From contig JACJZG010000001.1 of assembly GCA_020635715.1 (NCBI GenBank), forward strand, positions 62,001-126,000: DNA of 64,000 nt. The letters are read 5' to 3'. Below are positions 52,709 to 61,100 of the stretch, piece after piece (within the stretch, counting starts at the first letter, position 1; every line of letters begins with the position of its first letter). The notes beneath the pieces were generated by a model. The model was not told the DNA's origin. It worked only from the letters and a program-made list of their open reading frames with translations, and did not search any database. This DNA comes from Flavobacteriales bacterium. Lineage in GTDB: Bacteria > Bacteroidota > Bacteroidia > Flavobacteriales_F > PHOS-HE28. The position numbers and the translations under genes are program-made.

Positions 52709-53478
52709 CGCTGCGGAACCTGCATATCCTCATTCTTCTTTGCATAGGCGTGTCGCTGCGCGCCCAAGTCGATGTGGACAAGGCCGTGATCCTCGATGGG
52801 CCCAACGGTCATGTTCGAGGACTAGCGTCATCCATCGCACCAGGCTCGGCGATGAACGCCGAGACACTTCAAGGCAACGCAGCGCAAAGGGCTGACATCG
52901 TTACAGGGAATACCTGGTCGATCGATCTTGCCGCTTTCGGACCCTCACCAGCCAATGGTGCGCAACTGGTGTTGGAGGTGCCTGATGCAAGCGATGCTCC
53001 AGTGGAGATCATCCTCAACAGCAACGGACCCTACCCGCTATACCTTGAAGGGGTACCTGTGAGCGGGTCCCAGCTCATCCCCGGCACGATGCTCTCTATG
53101 GTCCTGGCGGATGGGACCTTCCATGTGCTCAATGGCTCTCATGATCTGCGACGCGCGTGTCCTTCGGGAACGGTACTGGTGAACGAACAGTATTGCATTG
53201 AACCGACCGAGCATGGATCCGGGAACTACTTCCAAGCTGGTCTGGCCTGCGCCTCGAGCGGACTGCGCCTCTGCACCTGGGCCGAGTTCGTAGTGGCCTG
53301 CGACCGGAGCCTTGAACTGCAACTGACCGGCATGACCAACAGCTGGGAGTGGACCAATAACACCTCGAATGAGGACAATAGTGGCCGCATCGTCGGACTG
53401 AACAGCTGCGTATCCGCGGGGAACTGGCTCTCCACGGGCAGTGGCCCGATCGCCTTCCGTTGCTGCTTCACCCGCTGA
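52705..53478 (+). CDS. Cysteine-rich secreted paralogue C2, last gene of the operon
   Basis: 257 residues. Signal peptide MTLRNLHILILLCIGVSLRAQ. C-type features: DGPNGHVRGLASSI, TGNTWSIDLAAFGP, SNGPYPLYLEG, ACPSGTVLVNEQYCIEP, ACASSGLRLCTWAEFVVAC, NSWEWTNNTSNEDNSGRIVG and end FRCCFTR. The tail-fibre-like DRxV segment is degenerate here (HVRGLAS). The stop lies 9 bases from the stop of the convergent glycosyltransferase; no terminator hairpin fits in that gap. Confidence 0.82.
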   Translation: MTLRNLHILILLCIGVSLRAQVDVDKAVILDGPNGHVRGLASSIAPGSAMNAETLQGNAAQRADIVTGNTWSIDLAAFGPSPANGAQLVLEVPDASDAPVEIILNSNGPYPLYLEGVPVSGSQLIPGTMLSMVLADGTFHVLNGSHDLRRACPSGTVLVNEQYCIEPTEHGSGNYFQAGLACASSGLRLCTWAEFVVACDRSLELQLTGMTNSWEWTNNTSNEDNSGRIVGLNSCVSAGNWLSTGSGPIAFRCCFTR

Positions 53479-53487
53479 TCCCACGGA

Positions 53488-54633
53488 TCAACGCCGGGCC
53501 ATCGACGTGAACAGGTCAACGAAGTGGTCCGCGACCTTGTGCCAGTCGAAGCGCGCTGCACAACGTTGGTAGGACGCCATGCCCATCGCTTGCCGTTCAC
53601 CAGGTGAGGCGTCAAGCATCCGCTTCAACGCCAGATACAAGGCTTCGGGATCACCTGAAGGAAGGAGGCTGCCGTTCGTGCCATCCACCAACTCCGCTGT
53701 CGCACCCACGTCGGAAACAATGATCGGACACGCGCGTGCCATGGCCTCGAGGACCACCGTGGGCATGCCTTCGAAGCGGGTCGGAAGCACGAAGACATCG
53801 CAATCGGTGTAGAGCTCGAACAACCGTTCATCATCCACCCGGCCCAACAGTTCCACGTTCGATGGCACACCCGCCGCCTTGATCGTGGCAAGCAGCGGCC
53901 CGTCCCCAGCGAGTTGGATCCGGATCTTGTCGGCAGGAAGCTCCTTCTCCAACCTGCGCGCTACAGTGATCAACAGATCGATGCCCTTGTTCCAAGCGAA
54001 ACGCCCCACGAATAAGGCGCGCATCGGTCCGGACCGGGACGTCTCCTGTGGAAGTGGTGGCACGTCAACGGCATTGGGGATCACCACGACCCGTGCCTTC
54101 GAACCTTCCACGAGCCCACTGAGGATGGTGGTGAGCTTCCCGCCCAGGGAGATGACGACCGCACTTCGACGCGCCATATAACGCACCGCCCAACGGAACG
54201 GAAGGCCCATGATGCGTTCCTTCCGGGTCAAGCCCTGGAACATCTCAAGGCCATGCGGATGCACGATGAGGCGATCGGAGAAGCGATCGATGTGCTTCCA
54301 CACGCTGAAGCCCTGGGACAGGATCACATCCGGTCGAAGGCGTTCCAATTCGGAGGCCACCCGGCCACTGTATCGCCACAATTCCGCGAGGTAGAAGCTG
54401 GACGTATCGATGCCACTGATCGGCACCTCCTCGATCCCATCAACCCCTGCGAAGACACCCGCCTCATGGGGATGGATCACTGTGAGGCGGATACGACCTG
54501 TCGCCGCCAGGTGCTCGGCCAGCAGGCGCGAGTGCCGCTGCATGCCGCCCATGGCCTGCGGGAACACACCGTCCGTGCAGATGACGACATGCGGCTTCGA
54601 CGCTGGGTCCTGTTGTGGGCTCACGTCAGGCAC
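53488..54633 (-). CDS. Glycosyltransferase family 4
   Basis: 381 residues, GT-B fold. N-terminal acceptor domain opens VVICTDGVFPQAMGGMQRHSRLLAEHL; the donor domain contains ALFVGRFAWNKGIDLLI, IQLAGDGPLLATIKAA, VELLGRVDDERLFELYTDCDVFVLPTRFEGMPTVVLEAMA split at YTDC, with the E-x7-E type motif FEGMPTVVLEAMA. Such enzymes transfer a sugar from a nucleotide donor during surface-glycan assembly on the cytoplasmic side. GTG start at 54633 overlaps the epimerase stop by 8 bases. Donor and acceptor unknown. Confidence 0.9.
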   Translation of the reverse strand: MPDVSPQQDPASKPHVVICTDGVFPQAMGGMQRHSRLLAEHLAATGRIRLTVIHPHEAGVFAGVDGIEEVPISGIDTSSFYLAELWRYSGRVASELERLRPDVILSQGFSVWKHIDRFSDRLIVHPHGLEMFQGLTRKERIMGLPFRWAVRYMARRSAVVISLGGKLTTILSGLVEGSKARVVVIPNAVDVPPLPQETSRSGPMRALFVGRFAWNKGIDLLITVARRLEKELPADKIRIQLAGDGPLLATIKAAGVPSNVELLGRVDDERLFELYTDCDVFVLPTRFEGMPTVVLEAMARACPIIVSDVGATAELVDGTNGSLLPSGDPEALYLALKRMLDASPGERQAMGMASYQRCAARFDWHKVADHFVDLFTSMARR

Positions 54634-55567
54634 GGTCGAGGATGCGCTCCTTGAGCAGGGTGGCCACGCCCTCGTCGATACCCCATCGCGGCTCCCAACC
54701 GGTCACCTGCTTCAGCTTACCCACGTCGGCGAGGAGGTGCATCCGCTCCACCTTGCGGACTCGCGCGGGGTCCACGGTGATGGTCAATGGTTCACCGAGC
54801 TGCCTGGCGAACGCGTCGACGATCTCGCGCACGCTGTACTCGATCCCGCGACCGATGTTGAAGACCTCGTGTCCCTTCACCTGAACGCGCAACAAGGCGG
54901 ACATCGCGCGGCTCATGTCCTCGGTATGGATGAAGTCCCGCTTCGGATCCAGGTTACCCAGCTTCAGCTCGCGCACACCGGCGAGCACCTGCTTCTGGAT
55001 CTCGGGGATCAAGTGTGGATTGGTCTCGTTGGGGCCGAAAGCGTTGAAGAAGCGGCCAACGATGCTCGTGATGCCGGTGCGGAGATGGAACTCGCTGACC
55101 AGTTTCTCGGTGGCAAGCTTGGTGATCCCGTAGATGTCCATCGGACCGGTGGCCTGCGTTTCGTCCATCGCGCCATCGGCGATCGGGTACACGGCGGCCG
55201 TACTAGCAACGAAGACCTGCTCCACCGATCCGCAGGCCTCACACGCATCGAGCACATTGATCGTGCCGAGCACATTGATCTCGGAGGCTTCCACCGGATG
55301 CGCGTTGCAATAGGGTATGAAGTGCACCGCGGCGAGGTGCAGCACACGGCCGGGCTTCACGCTGTCCATGGTCCGCTTCACGGTTTCCCGGTCGCGGATG
55401 TCCACCTGGTGGAAGCGCTCATCCGGAACACCGGCGAGCGCACGCAGGCCGAAGGAGAGATCGTCAAGGACATGCACCTCATATCCTTCCTCCTGCAGGT
55501 GTCTGCTCAGGGCCGAACCGATGAAGCCCGCTCCACCGGTGATCAGTACACGCGTTCCGTTCGACAT
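54626..55567 (-). CDS. NAD-dependent sugar epimerase/dehydratase (extended SDR)
   Basis: 313 residues. VLITGGAGFIGSALSRHL at the N-terminus, FVASTAAVYP and a YGITKLA catalytic Tyr-Lys, VGRFFNAFGP and FIHTEDMSRAM. Family acts on UDP/dTDP/GDP sugars; GalE or related 4-epimerases are closest in pattern, substrate not fixed. TACTTTCG upstream of ATG 55567 is one base off the promoter box. Upstream gene of the glycosyltransferase at 53488-54633, with an 8-base overlap. Confidence 0.88.
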   Translation of the reverse strand: MSNGTRVLITGGAGFIGSALSRHLQEEGYEVHVLDDLSFGLRALAGVPDERFHQVDIRDRETVKRTMDSVKPGRVLHLAAVHFIPYCNAHPVEASEINVLGTINVLDACEACGSVEQVFVASTAAVYPIADGAMDETQATGPMDIYGITKLATEKLVSEFHLRTGITSIVGRFFNAFGPNETNPHLIPEIQKQVLAGVRELKLGNLDPKRDFIHTEDMSRAMSALLRVQVKGHEVFNIGRGIEYSVREIVDAFARQLGEPLTITVDPARVRKVERMHLLADVGKLKQVTGWEPRWGIDEGVATLLKERILDRA

Positions 55568-55603
55568 GGAGCCGCGAAAGTACGGGGACCGAGCGGACCG
55601 GGC

Positions 55604-56719
55604 TCAGGAAAGCGTGTACAAGATCCTGCGGTACGCGGCGTCGAAGGTGCGTTTGGTGAGGTGCTGCCGGGCATATGACCGCATCCGATCGGAAGTGGCC
55701 TGGTCGGTGGGATGCAAGTGCGGGAGCCTCCCACTCTTATCGATGACCATTCCCAGGCCATGGACCCGAACGGCCTCACTAAAGTCCCCGATGTGTGGCG
55801 AGATCAGAACGGGTAAGCCCGCAGCGAGGTACTCGGCGAACTTCGTGGGTGAAGCCACCCGATTGGTGACCGTATCCTCGCGCAGCAGCAAGCCCATGTC
55901 GCACCCGGCCAGGAGCCCAGCCACTTCCGAAGCTGGAGCCCATCGTACCTCCACCCGACCGGGAAAGCGCGCCTGCAACGCGGCGTTGTTCCCGTCCGGC
56001 CTGGAGAGGAAGAGAACATCCACCATGGGCTGATCGCGCAACACGGGCGCGAGCATGTTCTCCAGCAACGCGAAGGACTGCCAGCCCGCGGTGCTTCCGC
56101 TGTAAACGAGCCTCACTCTACCTCCCTCGTTCACCGCCCGTTCCGGACCCTGATCCACATGATCCGCGCCGAGGGTGCAGGGGATCACCTCCACCGCATC
56201 GCCTTCCCACTGGTAACGCTCCGCCCAATGATGGACCAGCGCTGCGCTGACGGCAAGTCTGATGTCCGCATCATGGATCGCGATGCGTTCCAAAGGCCTG
56301 AACTGCGCGATCACATGATCATCATCGATCAGGCGGTACTCCTCCCACTCCGCTGCATAAGCGCCGCGCGCATCGTAACACACGTGGCGTGTGAGGCCCC
56401 ATTTCCTAAGGCGAAGCGCCAGCCCGGTGGCGAAGATCCCGCGGGCCATGATCCCGGAAGGACGCGACCACAGGCACACCAAAGCGAAGAGGAGGATGTT
56501 CCATCGCCAGCGACGCATCGTCGGCACCATGGGCAGCACCCAGGCCGTTGCATCATGCTCGTGGATGGCCCTGCGGGAAGCCCGGTACCCTCTTGCACTC
56601 ACGAAGGCAACGAGTCGAACGCGCGGACCATCGCAGCCGTTCATATAGGCCACCACATCCGTGACCTGGCTCCAGTACACGCCCGAGGGCTGGTCGTTGT
56701 AGGTGACGTAAAGGATCAC
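55604..56719 (-). CDS. Glycosyltransferase, GT4-like
   Basis: 371 residues. GT-B-like: the N-terminus MILYVTYNDQPSGVYWSQVTD resembles GT4 openings; later VRLVYSGSTAGWQSFALLENML and LLAGCDMGLLLREDTVTNRVASPTKFAEYLAAGLPVLIS, split at CDMG and AAGL, is the donor-binding end. The E of TKFAEYLA stands where the family's second Glu falls. Start codon GTG at 56719 with a GTGA overlap on the wecB stop. Transfers an unknown sugar in the glycan pathway. Confidence 0.8.
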   Translation of the reverse strand: MILYVTYNDQPSGVYWSQVTDVVAYMNGCDGPRVRLVAFVSARGYRASRRAIHEHDATAWVLPMVPTMRRWRWNILLFALVCLWSRPSGIMARGIFATGLALRLRKWGLTRHVCYDARGAYAAEWEEYRLIDDDHVIAQFRPLERIAIHDADIRLAVSAALVHHWAERYQWEGDAVEVIPCTLGADHVDQGPERAVNEGGRVRLVYSGSTAGWQSFALLENMLAPVLRDQPMVDVLFLSRPDGNNAALQARFPGRVEVRWAPASEVAGLLAGCDMGLLLREDTVTNRVASPTKFAEYLAAGLPVLISPHIGDFSEAVRVHGLGMVIDKSGRLPHLHPTDQATSDRMRSYARQHLTKRTFDAAYRRILYTLS

Positions 56720-57807
56720 CGCTCGGTGGAGAGTGCGTCGAAGACACGTTCCGTGGCATGCCCATCCCAGCGCTCGGGGATGCGACCCTTCTTGAACGTG
56801 CCGGCATGGATGCGACCGATCATCGTGCGCAATGCGCCCAGGTCGAAGGTCATCAGTTCGTTCGTACCCTCGGTCACGGTCACGGGACGCTCGGTGTTCG
56901 GCCGCACCGTCAGGCAGGGTACCTGGCGGAAGGTGGTCTCCTCCTGTATCCCGCCACTGTCGGTGATGACGAAGGCGCAGGTGGCGATGAGCTTCTGAAA
57001 GGCGAAGTAGTCCATGGGCTCCGCCAGGTGAAGCCCGCGCACCCGGCCCAGGCGCTCGTGCAGCCCGAAGCGTCGCAGGTTCGCCATGGTGCGCGGATGC
57101 ACCGGGAACACGATGGGATGGTCCTTGGACACGTCCTCGACGAGGTCGACCAGGTCCGCCAGGCGATCGGGATCATCCACTGTGGCCGGTCGATGGATGG
57201 TCATGAGAACCTGCCCTCCACCATCGAGTTGCAGCCGCTGCAACACGTCAGAGGCCTGGATGCGATCCTCGAAGGCCACGAGGGTATCGATCATCGTATT
57301 CCCCGTGAAATGGATGCGGTCTTCAGGCACGCCCTCGGCGATGAGGTTCTCCGTGCCGCTCGGTTCCGTCACGAGGAAACGATCGGTGATGCGGTCGGTC
57401 AGGATCCGGTTGATCTCTTCGGGCATGCCCCGATCGCGGCTCCGCAGACCACTTTCCAGATGCACGAGGTGGACACCACATTTATTGGCCGTTATCGCCG
57501 CTGCCAGGGTGCTGTTGACATCACCCACGACCATCATGGCGTCAGGGCGTTCCTGATCCACCACCTTCTCCAGGCCGAGCATGATGTGGGCCATCTGGGC
57601 GTTCGGTGTGCCGGGCGGCACCTCGAGCCAATGGTCCGGGACCAGACCGAACTGCTCGAAGAACACCGTGCTCATGCGCTCATCGAAATGCTGGCCGGTA
57701 TGCACCAGACGCACCTCCCAATCACCGCGCTGGGCAGCGACCGAACGCATTCGGGTGACCTTGATGAAATTGGGCCGCGTTCCCACGACCACCAGCAGTT
57801 TCCTCAT
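56716..57807 (-). CDS. wecB: UDP-N-acetylglucosamine 2-epimerase (non-hydrolysing)
   Basis: 363 residues, standard length. Makes UDP-ManNAc from UDP-GlcNAc. Motifs: VVVGTRPNFIKVTRM, TGQHFDERMSTVFF, VVGDVNSTLAAAI, HLESGLRSRDRGMPEEINR, ITDRFLVTEPSGTENLIAEG, FTGNTMIDTL, and DSGGIQEETTFRQVPCLTVRPNTERP split at RQVP. ATG 57807 places RKLLVVVGTRPN at residue 2. It provides an amino-sugar precursor for the surrounding glycosyltransferases and heads the pair with the gene at 55604. Confidence 0.95.
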   Translation of the reverse strand: MRKLLVVVGTRPNFIKVTRMRSVAAQRGDWEVRLVHTGQHFDERMSTVFFEQFGLVPDHWLEVPPGTPNAQMAHIMLGLEKVVDQERPDAMMVVGDVNSTLAAAITANKCGVHLVHLESGLRSRDRGMPEEINRILTDRITDRFLVTEPSGTENLIAEGVPEDRIHFTGNTMIDTLVAFEDRIQASDVLQRLQLDGGGQVLMTIHRPATVDDPDRLADLVDLVEDVSKDHPIVFPVHPRTMANLRRFGLHERLGRVRGLHLAEPMDYFAFQKLIATCAFVITDSGGIQEETTFRQVPCLTVRPNTERPVTVTEGTNELMTFDLGALRTMIGRIHAGTFKKGRIPERWDGHATERVFDALSTER

Positions 57808-57865
57808 TCGACCGTGCGAAGATGCGGACCTTGAACGGAAATCCGGCACCCTCAAGCGCGTGGGC

Positions 57866-58813
57866 TCAGATACTCCGATCGCGCATGCGGCCGAAGTAGC
57901 GCGCCAGGCGATCCGTAGCACTGAAGCCGATCAGGCGGTAACAGCCACTGTACAAGGGTGTGGTGGCCGAGGTGGCATCGGGAACAAAACCGACCGGCAG
58001 GTTCTCCTTGAAGGCTTGAAGGCCCGCATGGGCATCATGACGCGCCAACACCCGAATGGCCATGAAGATGACCTGGTCCGCCGCCGCGATCTCGAGCGCG
58101 TGACCGGCGGGATCGGTGTGTTCCATATGATCTCGCATGGCCCGGCGCAAATGGATGAACCGGATCCAATTGTCGCGCAGCCCGGTGCGACTGATCGAGC
58201 CTTGGGCGCGCTTCAGTACAAGGCTGCTGACGAAGGGATCCCACGCCACACGGGCACCGCTCTTCAACATCCGGAACATGAGCTCATAATCCTGGCTGCT
58301 TGCCTGCTCCTCTTTCCAGCCGTTCACGGCTTCCAAGGCCGATCGCTTGAACAGGTTGGAACTGGTGGTACCGAGTTGCGTGCGCACCAAGGCCATCCAG
58401 GGGCTCCCCTCGTTCGCCACCACCTTTTCCTCACGACCATCTTCGTAAACGTTGAGGAAGTCCGCCACCACAAGGTCCGGCCCGTTGGTGGCCCGGACGA
58501 GGTCCACCTGCCGATGGAGCTTGTCGGTGAGCACCGCGTCATCGGCGTCCAGGAACTGGATGTATTCTCCGGTGGTGTTCGCCATGCCCAGATTACGTGC
58601 GGCGCAGGCCCCCCTTCTCGGGCCGCTCGTCCACCGGAACCGTCCTGCGTAGGTGCGTTCCAACTCCTCCAGCCGGGCCTTCGTGCCGTCGGTCGAACCG
58701 TCGTCAATGGCGAACACGTCCAGGTCGTCGTAGGTCTGTTCCATGATCGACCGCACCGCCACATCCACATGATGCTCGACGTTGAAACAGGGAATGACGA
58801 CCGCGATACGCAT
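57866..58813 (-). CDS. Glycosyltransferase family 2
   Basis: 315 residues. GT-A fold: IAVVIPCFNVEHHVDVAVRSI at the N-terminus, VFAIDDGSTDGTKARL, ACAARNLGMANTTGEYIQFLDADDAV (split at ANTT), with the DxD as DADD, and EEQASSQDYELMFRML with a conserved D-Y-E acceptor motif. Transfers a sugar from a nucleotide donor; specificity unknown. GACCTTTG lies upstream of ATG 58813, one base off the promoter consensus. It may start its own transcript within the cluster. Confidence 0.9.
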   Translation of the reverse strand: MRIAVVIPCFNVEHHVDVAVRSIMEQTYDDLDVFAIDDGSTDGTKARLEELERTYAGRFRWTSGPRRGACAARNLGMANTTGEYIQFLDADDAVLTDKLHRQVDLVRATNGPDLVVADFLNVYEDGREEKVVANEGSPWMALVRTQLGTTSSNLFKRSALEAVNGWKEEQASSQDYELMFRMLKSGARVAWDPFVSSLVLKRAQGSISRTGLRDNWIRFIHLRRAMRDHMEHTDPAGHALEIAAADQVIFMAIRVLARHDAHAGLQAFKENLPVGFVPDATSATTPLYSGCYRLIGFSATDRLARYFGRMRDRSI

Positions 58814-58857
58814 GAGCTACAAAGGTCGCCACTTCGGGAAGAGCGCACAAGGCGGGC

Positions 58858-60120
58858 CTATTCCATGGCGAACGTGCCCTGCTCGTGCGCGAGCAATACC
58901 TGATCGACGAAGGCGTGAAAGACACGGCGCGCTTCGAAGCCCTCGGACCACGTCTGACGCACTCCCGCGCGGAAGGTGGCGGTGGCCATGGGGCCCGCCT
59001 GGAAGTTGTTCAGCAGGCTGGCCACTTCGTCCGGTGCCGGGTCCTGCGGCAGAAGCACGCCGGTACGCGCGTCCACAAGATCCCGCACGCCTCCGGAATC
59101 CGCCACGATCAGCGGGATGCCGAAGCTCGCCGCCTCCTGAGCCGCTACGGCCACCCCGCCCTCCAACTCGGCCAGGTGCACAAAGGCATCGACGGGATGC
59201 GCGCGGTACCACTTCATGATGTCCGCATTCTGGAACATACCCATGAAGGTTACCTTGACGTTCGGTGGCAGGTCCTGCGCGGCCTCCTTCACGCGTTGCT
59301 CCTCCTCCCCAGACCCGAAATGCACCCAGCGCACCGGCACGGTCACCCGCTTCAGCGCCTCGATCAACAACAACACCCGCTTACGCGGGATCAGGAATGA
59401 ACAACTCACGAGCTTCAGGGGACCGCTCGGGTCATGGGGCCCGGGTCCATGGTCCGTCGTCCCCAGACGAGCCAGGGTGAATCGTTCCGCGATATCCGGA
59501 TGCCTCGATCGAAGATGCTCCATGCCGGTCCTCGATGCGCAGTACACCCGCTCCACATGTTCCAGCTGGAAGCTCCTGAAGGGGATCCAACCGTTGCGGT
59601 TCTGCTGCTCGTAGATGTCAAAGCCGTGCGCACGGCTGAAGTAGCGAAGCCGCCTTTCCCGTTCGCGCACCACACCGAGCACGGTGGCCCAATCATGCGT
59701 CCAATAGGCATAGACGATCACGCGTTCCGGATCATAGCGCGGCATGAGTTCACGACGGATCACTTCGGCCCGATGGACGAACTGGCTGACTCGAGCGCGT
59801 AGGTAGGGCCACTGCTCGCGGAGCTGCTCCCATGATGGCGCCCCCTTCATCAATGATCGGAGCAACTTGACCACCACGCGGGCATTGCGCAACATCATCG
59901 CCGGGCCCGCACCCTTGAAGGGATCGGCGATGGGATGACGCACTTCCGCGTTGGCCGGGATGGGTCGCAATTCGCCGTCGGCGTGTTCGGGAAAGATGAC
60001 CACCTTCTCGAACCGATCGCACAGCACCGGCAGCTCGTTCTCGAGGAAGGCTTCGCGGAAGCCGTGCGGGAACCGTGTCGTGAACAGCCACAGCTCCTTC
60101 TTATGTGCCACTCCGCTCAT
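58858..60120 (-). CDS. Glycosyltransferase family 4
   Basis: 420 residues. N-terminus KELWLFTTRFPHGFREAFLENEL is the GT4 opening with the FPHG loop; donor domain: KLVSCSFLIPRKRVLLLIEAL, VRWVHFGSGEEEQRV, VKVTFMGMFQNADIMKWY, VDAFVHLAELEGGVAVAAQEAASFGIPLIVADSGG (split at AAQE), VGGVRDLVDARTGVLL-like end. The EGGVAVAAQEA segment holds the E-x7-E motif. ATG 60120 overlaps the stop of the upstream GT2 gene (ATGA). Longer readings to 60696 are the overlap with that gene in another frame. Confidence 0.88.
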   Translation of the reverse strand: MSGVAHKKELWLFTTRFPHGFREAFLENELPVLCDRFEKVVIFPEHADGELRPIPANAEVRHPIADPFKGAGPAMMLRNARVVVKLLRSLMKGAPSWEQLREQWPYLRARVSQFVHRAEVIRRELMPRYDPERVIVYAYWTHDWATVLGVVRERERRLRYFSRAHGFDIYEQQNRNGWIPFRSFQLEHVERVYCASRTGMEHLRSRHPDIAERFTLARLGTTDHGPGPHDPSGPLKLVSCSFLIPRKRVLLLIEALKRVTVPVRWVHFGSGEEEQRVKEAAQDLPPNVKVTFMGMFQNADIMKWYRAHPVDAFVHLAELEGGVAVAAQEAASFGIPLIVADSGGVRDLVDARTGVLLPQDPAPDEVASLLNNFQAGPMATATFRAGVRQTWSEGFEARRVFHAFVDQVLLAHEQGTFAME

Positions 60121-61100
60121 CTGTTGATGAAGACGGAGATCAAGTAACGCCATTTGTTCCAACCCCAGTTCCCGTCGCAACGCATGTGCTGGATGGCGGC
60201 ACCGACACCGAAGGCCGGCAGGTGATAGTAGAGCGCTTCCCAGTGATGCCGAAGCTGTGTCCGCAGTGCTTGCGGATCGAAGGTGCCGTGTACGCTGTTC
60301 AGGTGCTCCAACTCCTTCATCCAGGCGTGGAAGTCGCGGACGTCCGCCGCACTGAACGGCCTGGGGAAACACTTCACCGTGGCAAGCTGAAGCTCCCGTT
60401 GTCGCTCGCTGAGGGGCCATCCGAGGCGCTCGAACACATAGGTGTACAAGGAACGCAGGTCGGCGGCCCTGTCCCGTCCATGCGCGATGTTCATGACCCC
60501 CTTGCGGTAATGGATCAAGGGGCGATCGAGGTTGAGGAAGCGCGTGTGCCGTGCGAGCTCCAGCTGGTGCATCCAGTCCTCCCCGTAGCGCGGCCAGTGA
60601 TCCTCGAACCGAACATCGTGGCGGCGCAGCACAGCGGTGCGGTATGCCGTGGCCGGCTGGTTCAAGGGGACGCCGAAGAGCATGCGCGCCTTGCACGCCG
60701 CATCACTCAACTCCACCCGGTGCAGGGTCTCCGGCTCGGTCATCAAGCGGATATGTCCACTGGTTGCACCCACCTCGGGATGCTTGTCCAGCACATCGAC
60801 CTGTACCGCGAAACGATCTGGATACATGATGTCGTCGGCATCCACGCGGATGATGTACTCACCCGTCGCCGCATCCATCGCGCGCTGTGCGGCAGCACCC
60901 GGACCCATGTTCCGTTCATTGCATATGATCCGCAGTCGCGGATCCGCATACGACCGGAGTATCCTGAGGCTCTCGTCCGTGCTCGCATCATCCACCGCGA
61001 TCACCTCGAATTCCTGGAAGCTCTGTGCGAAGACACTGTCCAGGCAGGCCTTCAAATAGGGCGCCTTGTTGAACACCGGTATGACCACCGAGACCTTCAT
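60117..61100 (-). CDS. Glycosyltransferase family 2
   Basis: 327 residues. VSVVIPVFNKAPYLKACLDSV, FEVIAVDDASTDESLRIL, ERNMGPGAAAQRAMDAATGEYIIRVDADDI (split at AMDA), and HWPRYGEDWMHQLELARHTRF with the acceptor-site E-D. The C-terminal region is helical (WMKELEHLNSVHGTFD). ATG 61100 fits the family start; an ATG 9 bases upstream is an alternative. Overlaps both neighbours by four bases, so it is in the middle of one operon with 62101 and 60120. Confidence 0.9.
   Translation of the reverse strand: MKVSVVIPVFNKAPYLKACLDSVFAQSFQEFEVIAVDDASTDESLRILRSYADPRLRIICNERNMGPGAAAQRAMDAATGEYIIRVDADDIMYPDRFAVQVDVLDKHPEVGATSGHIRLMTEPETLHRVELSDAACKARMLFGVPLNQPATAYRTAVLRRHDVRFEDHWPRYGEDWMHQLELARHTRFLNLDRPLIHYRKGVMNIAHGRDRAADLRSLYTYVFERLGWPLSERQRELQLATVKCFPRPFSAADVRDFHAWMKELEHLNSVHGTFDPQALRTQLRHHWEALYYHLPAFGVGAAIQHMRCDGNWGWNKWRYLISVFINR

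Noticed and set aside
48769..53478. Active diversity-generating retroelement
   Set aside because: Lectin-like folds suggested it, but no reverse transcriptase or template repeat is visible in the window; kept only as a check elsewhere in the genome.
58858..60696. 612-residue reading of the GT4 gene
   Set aside because: The first about 190 residues overlap the upstream GT2 gene in another frame; the ATGA start at 60120 gives a normal GT4.
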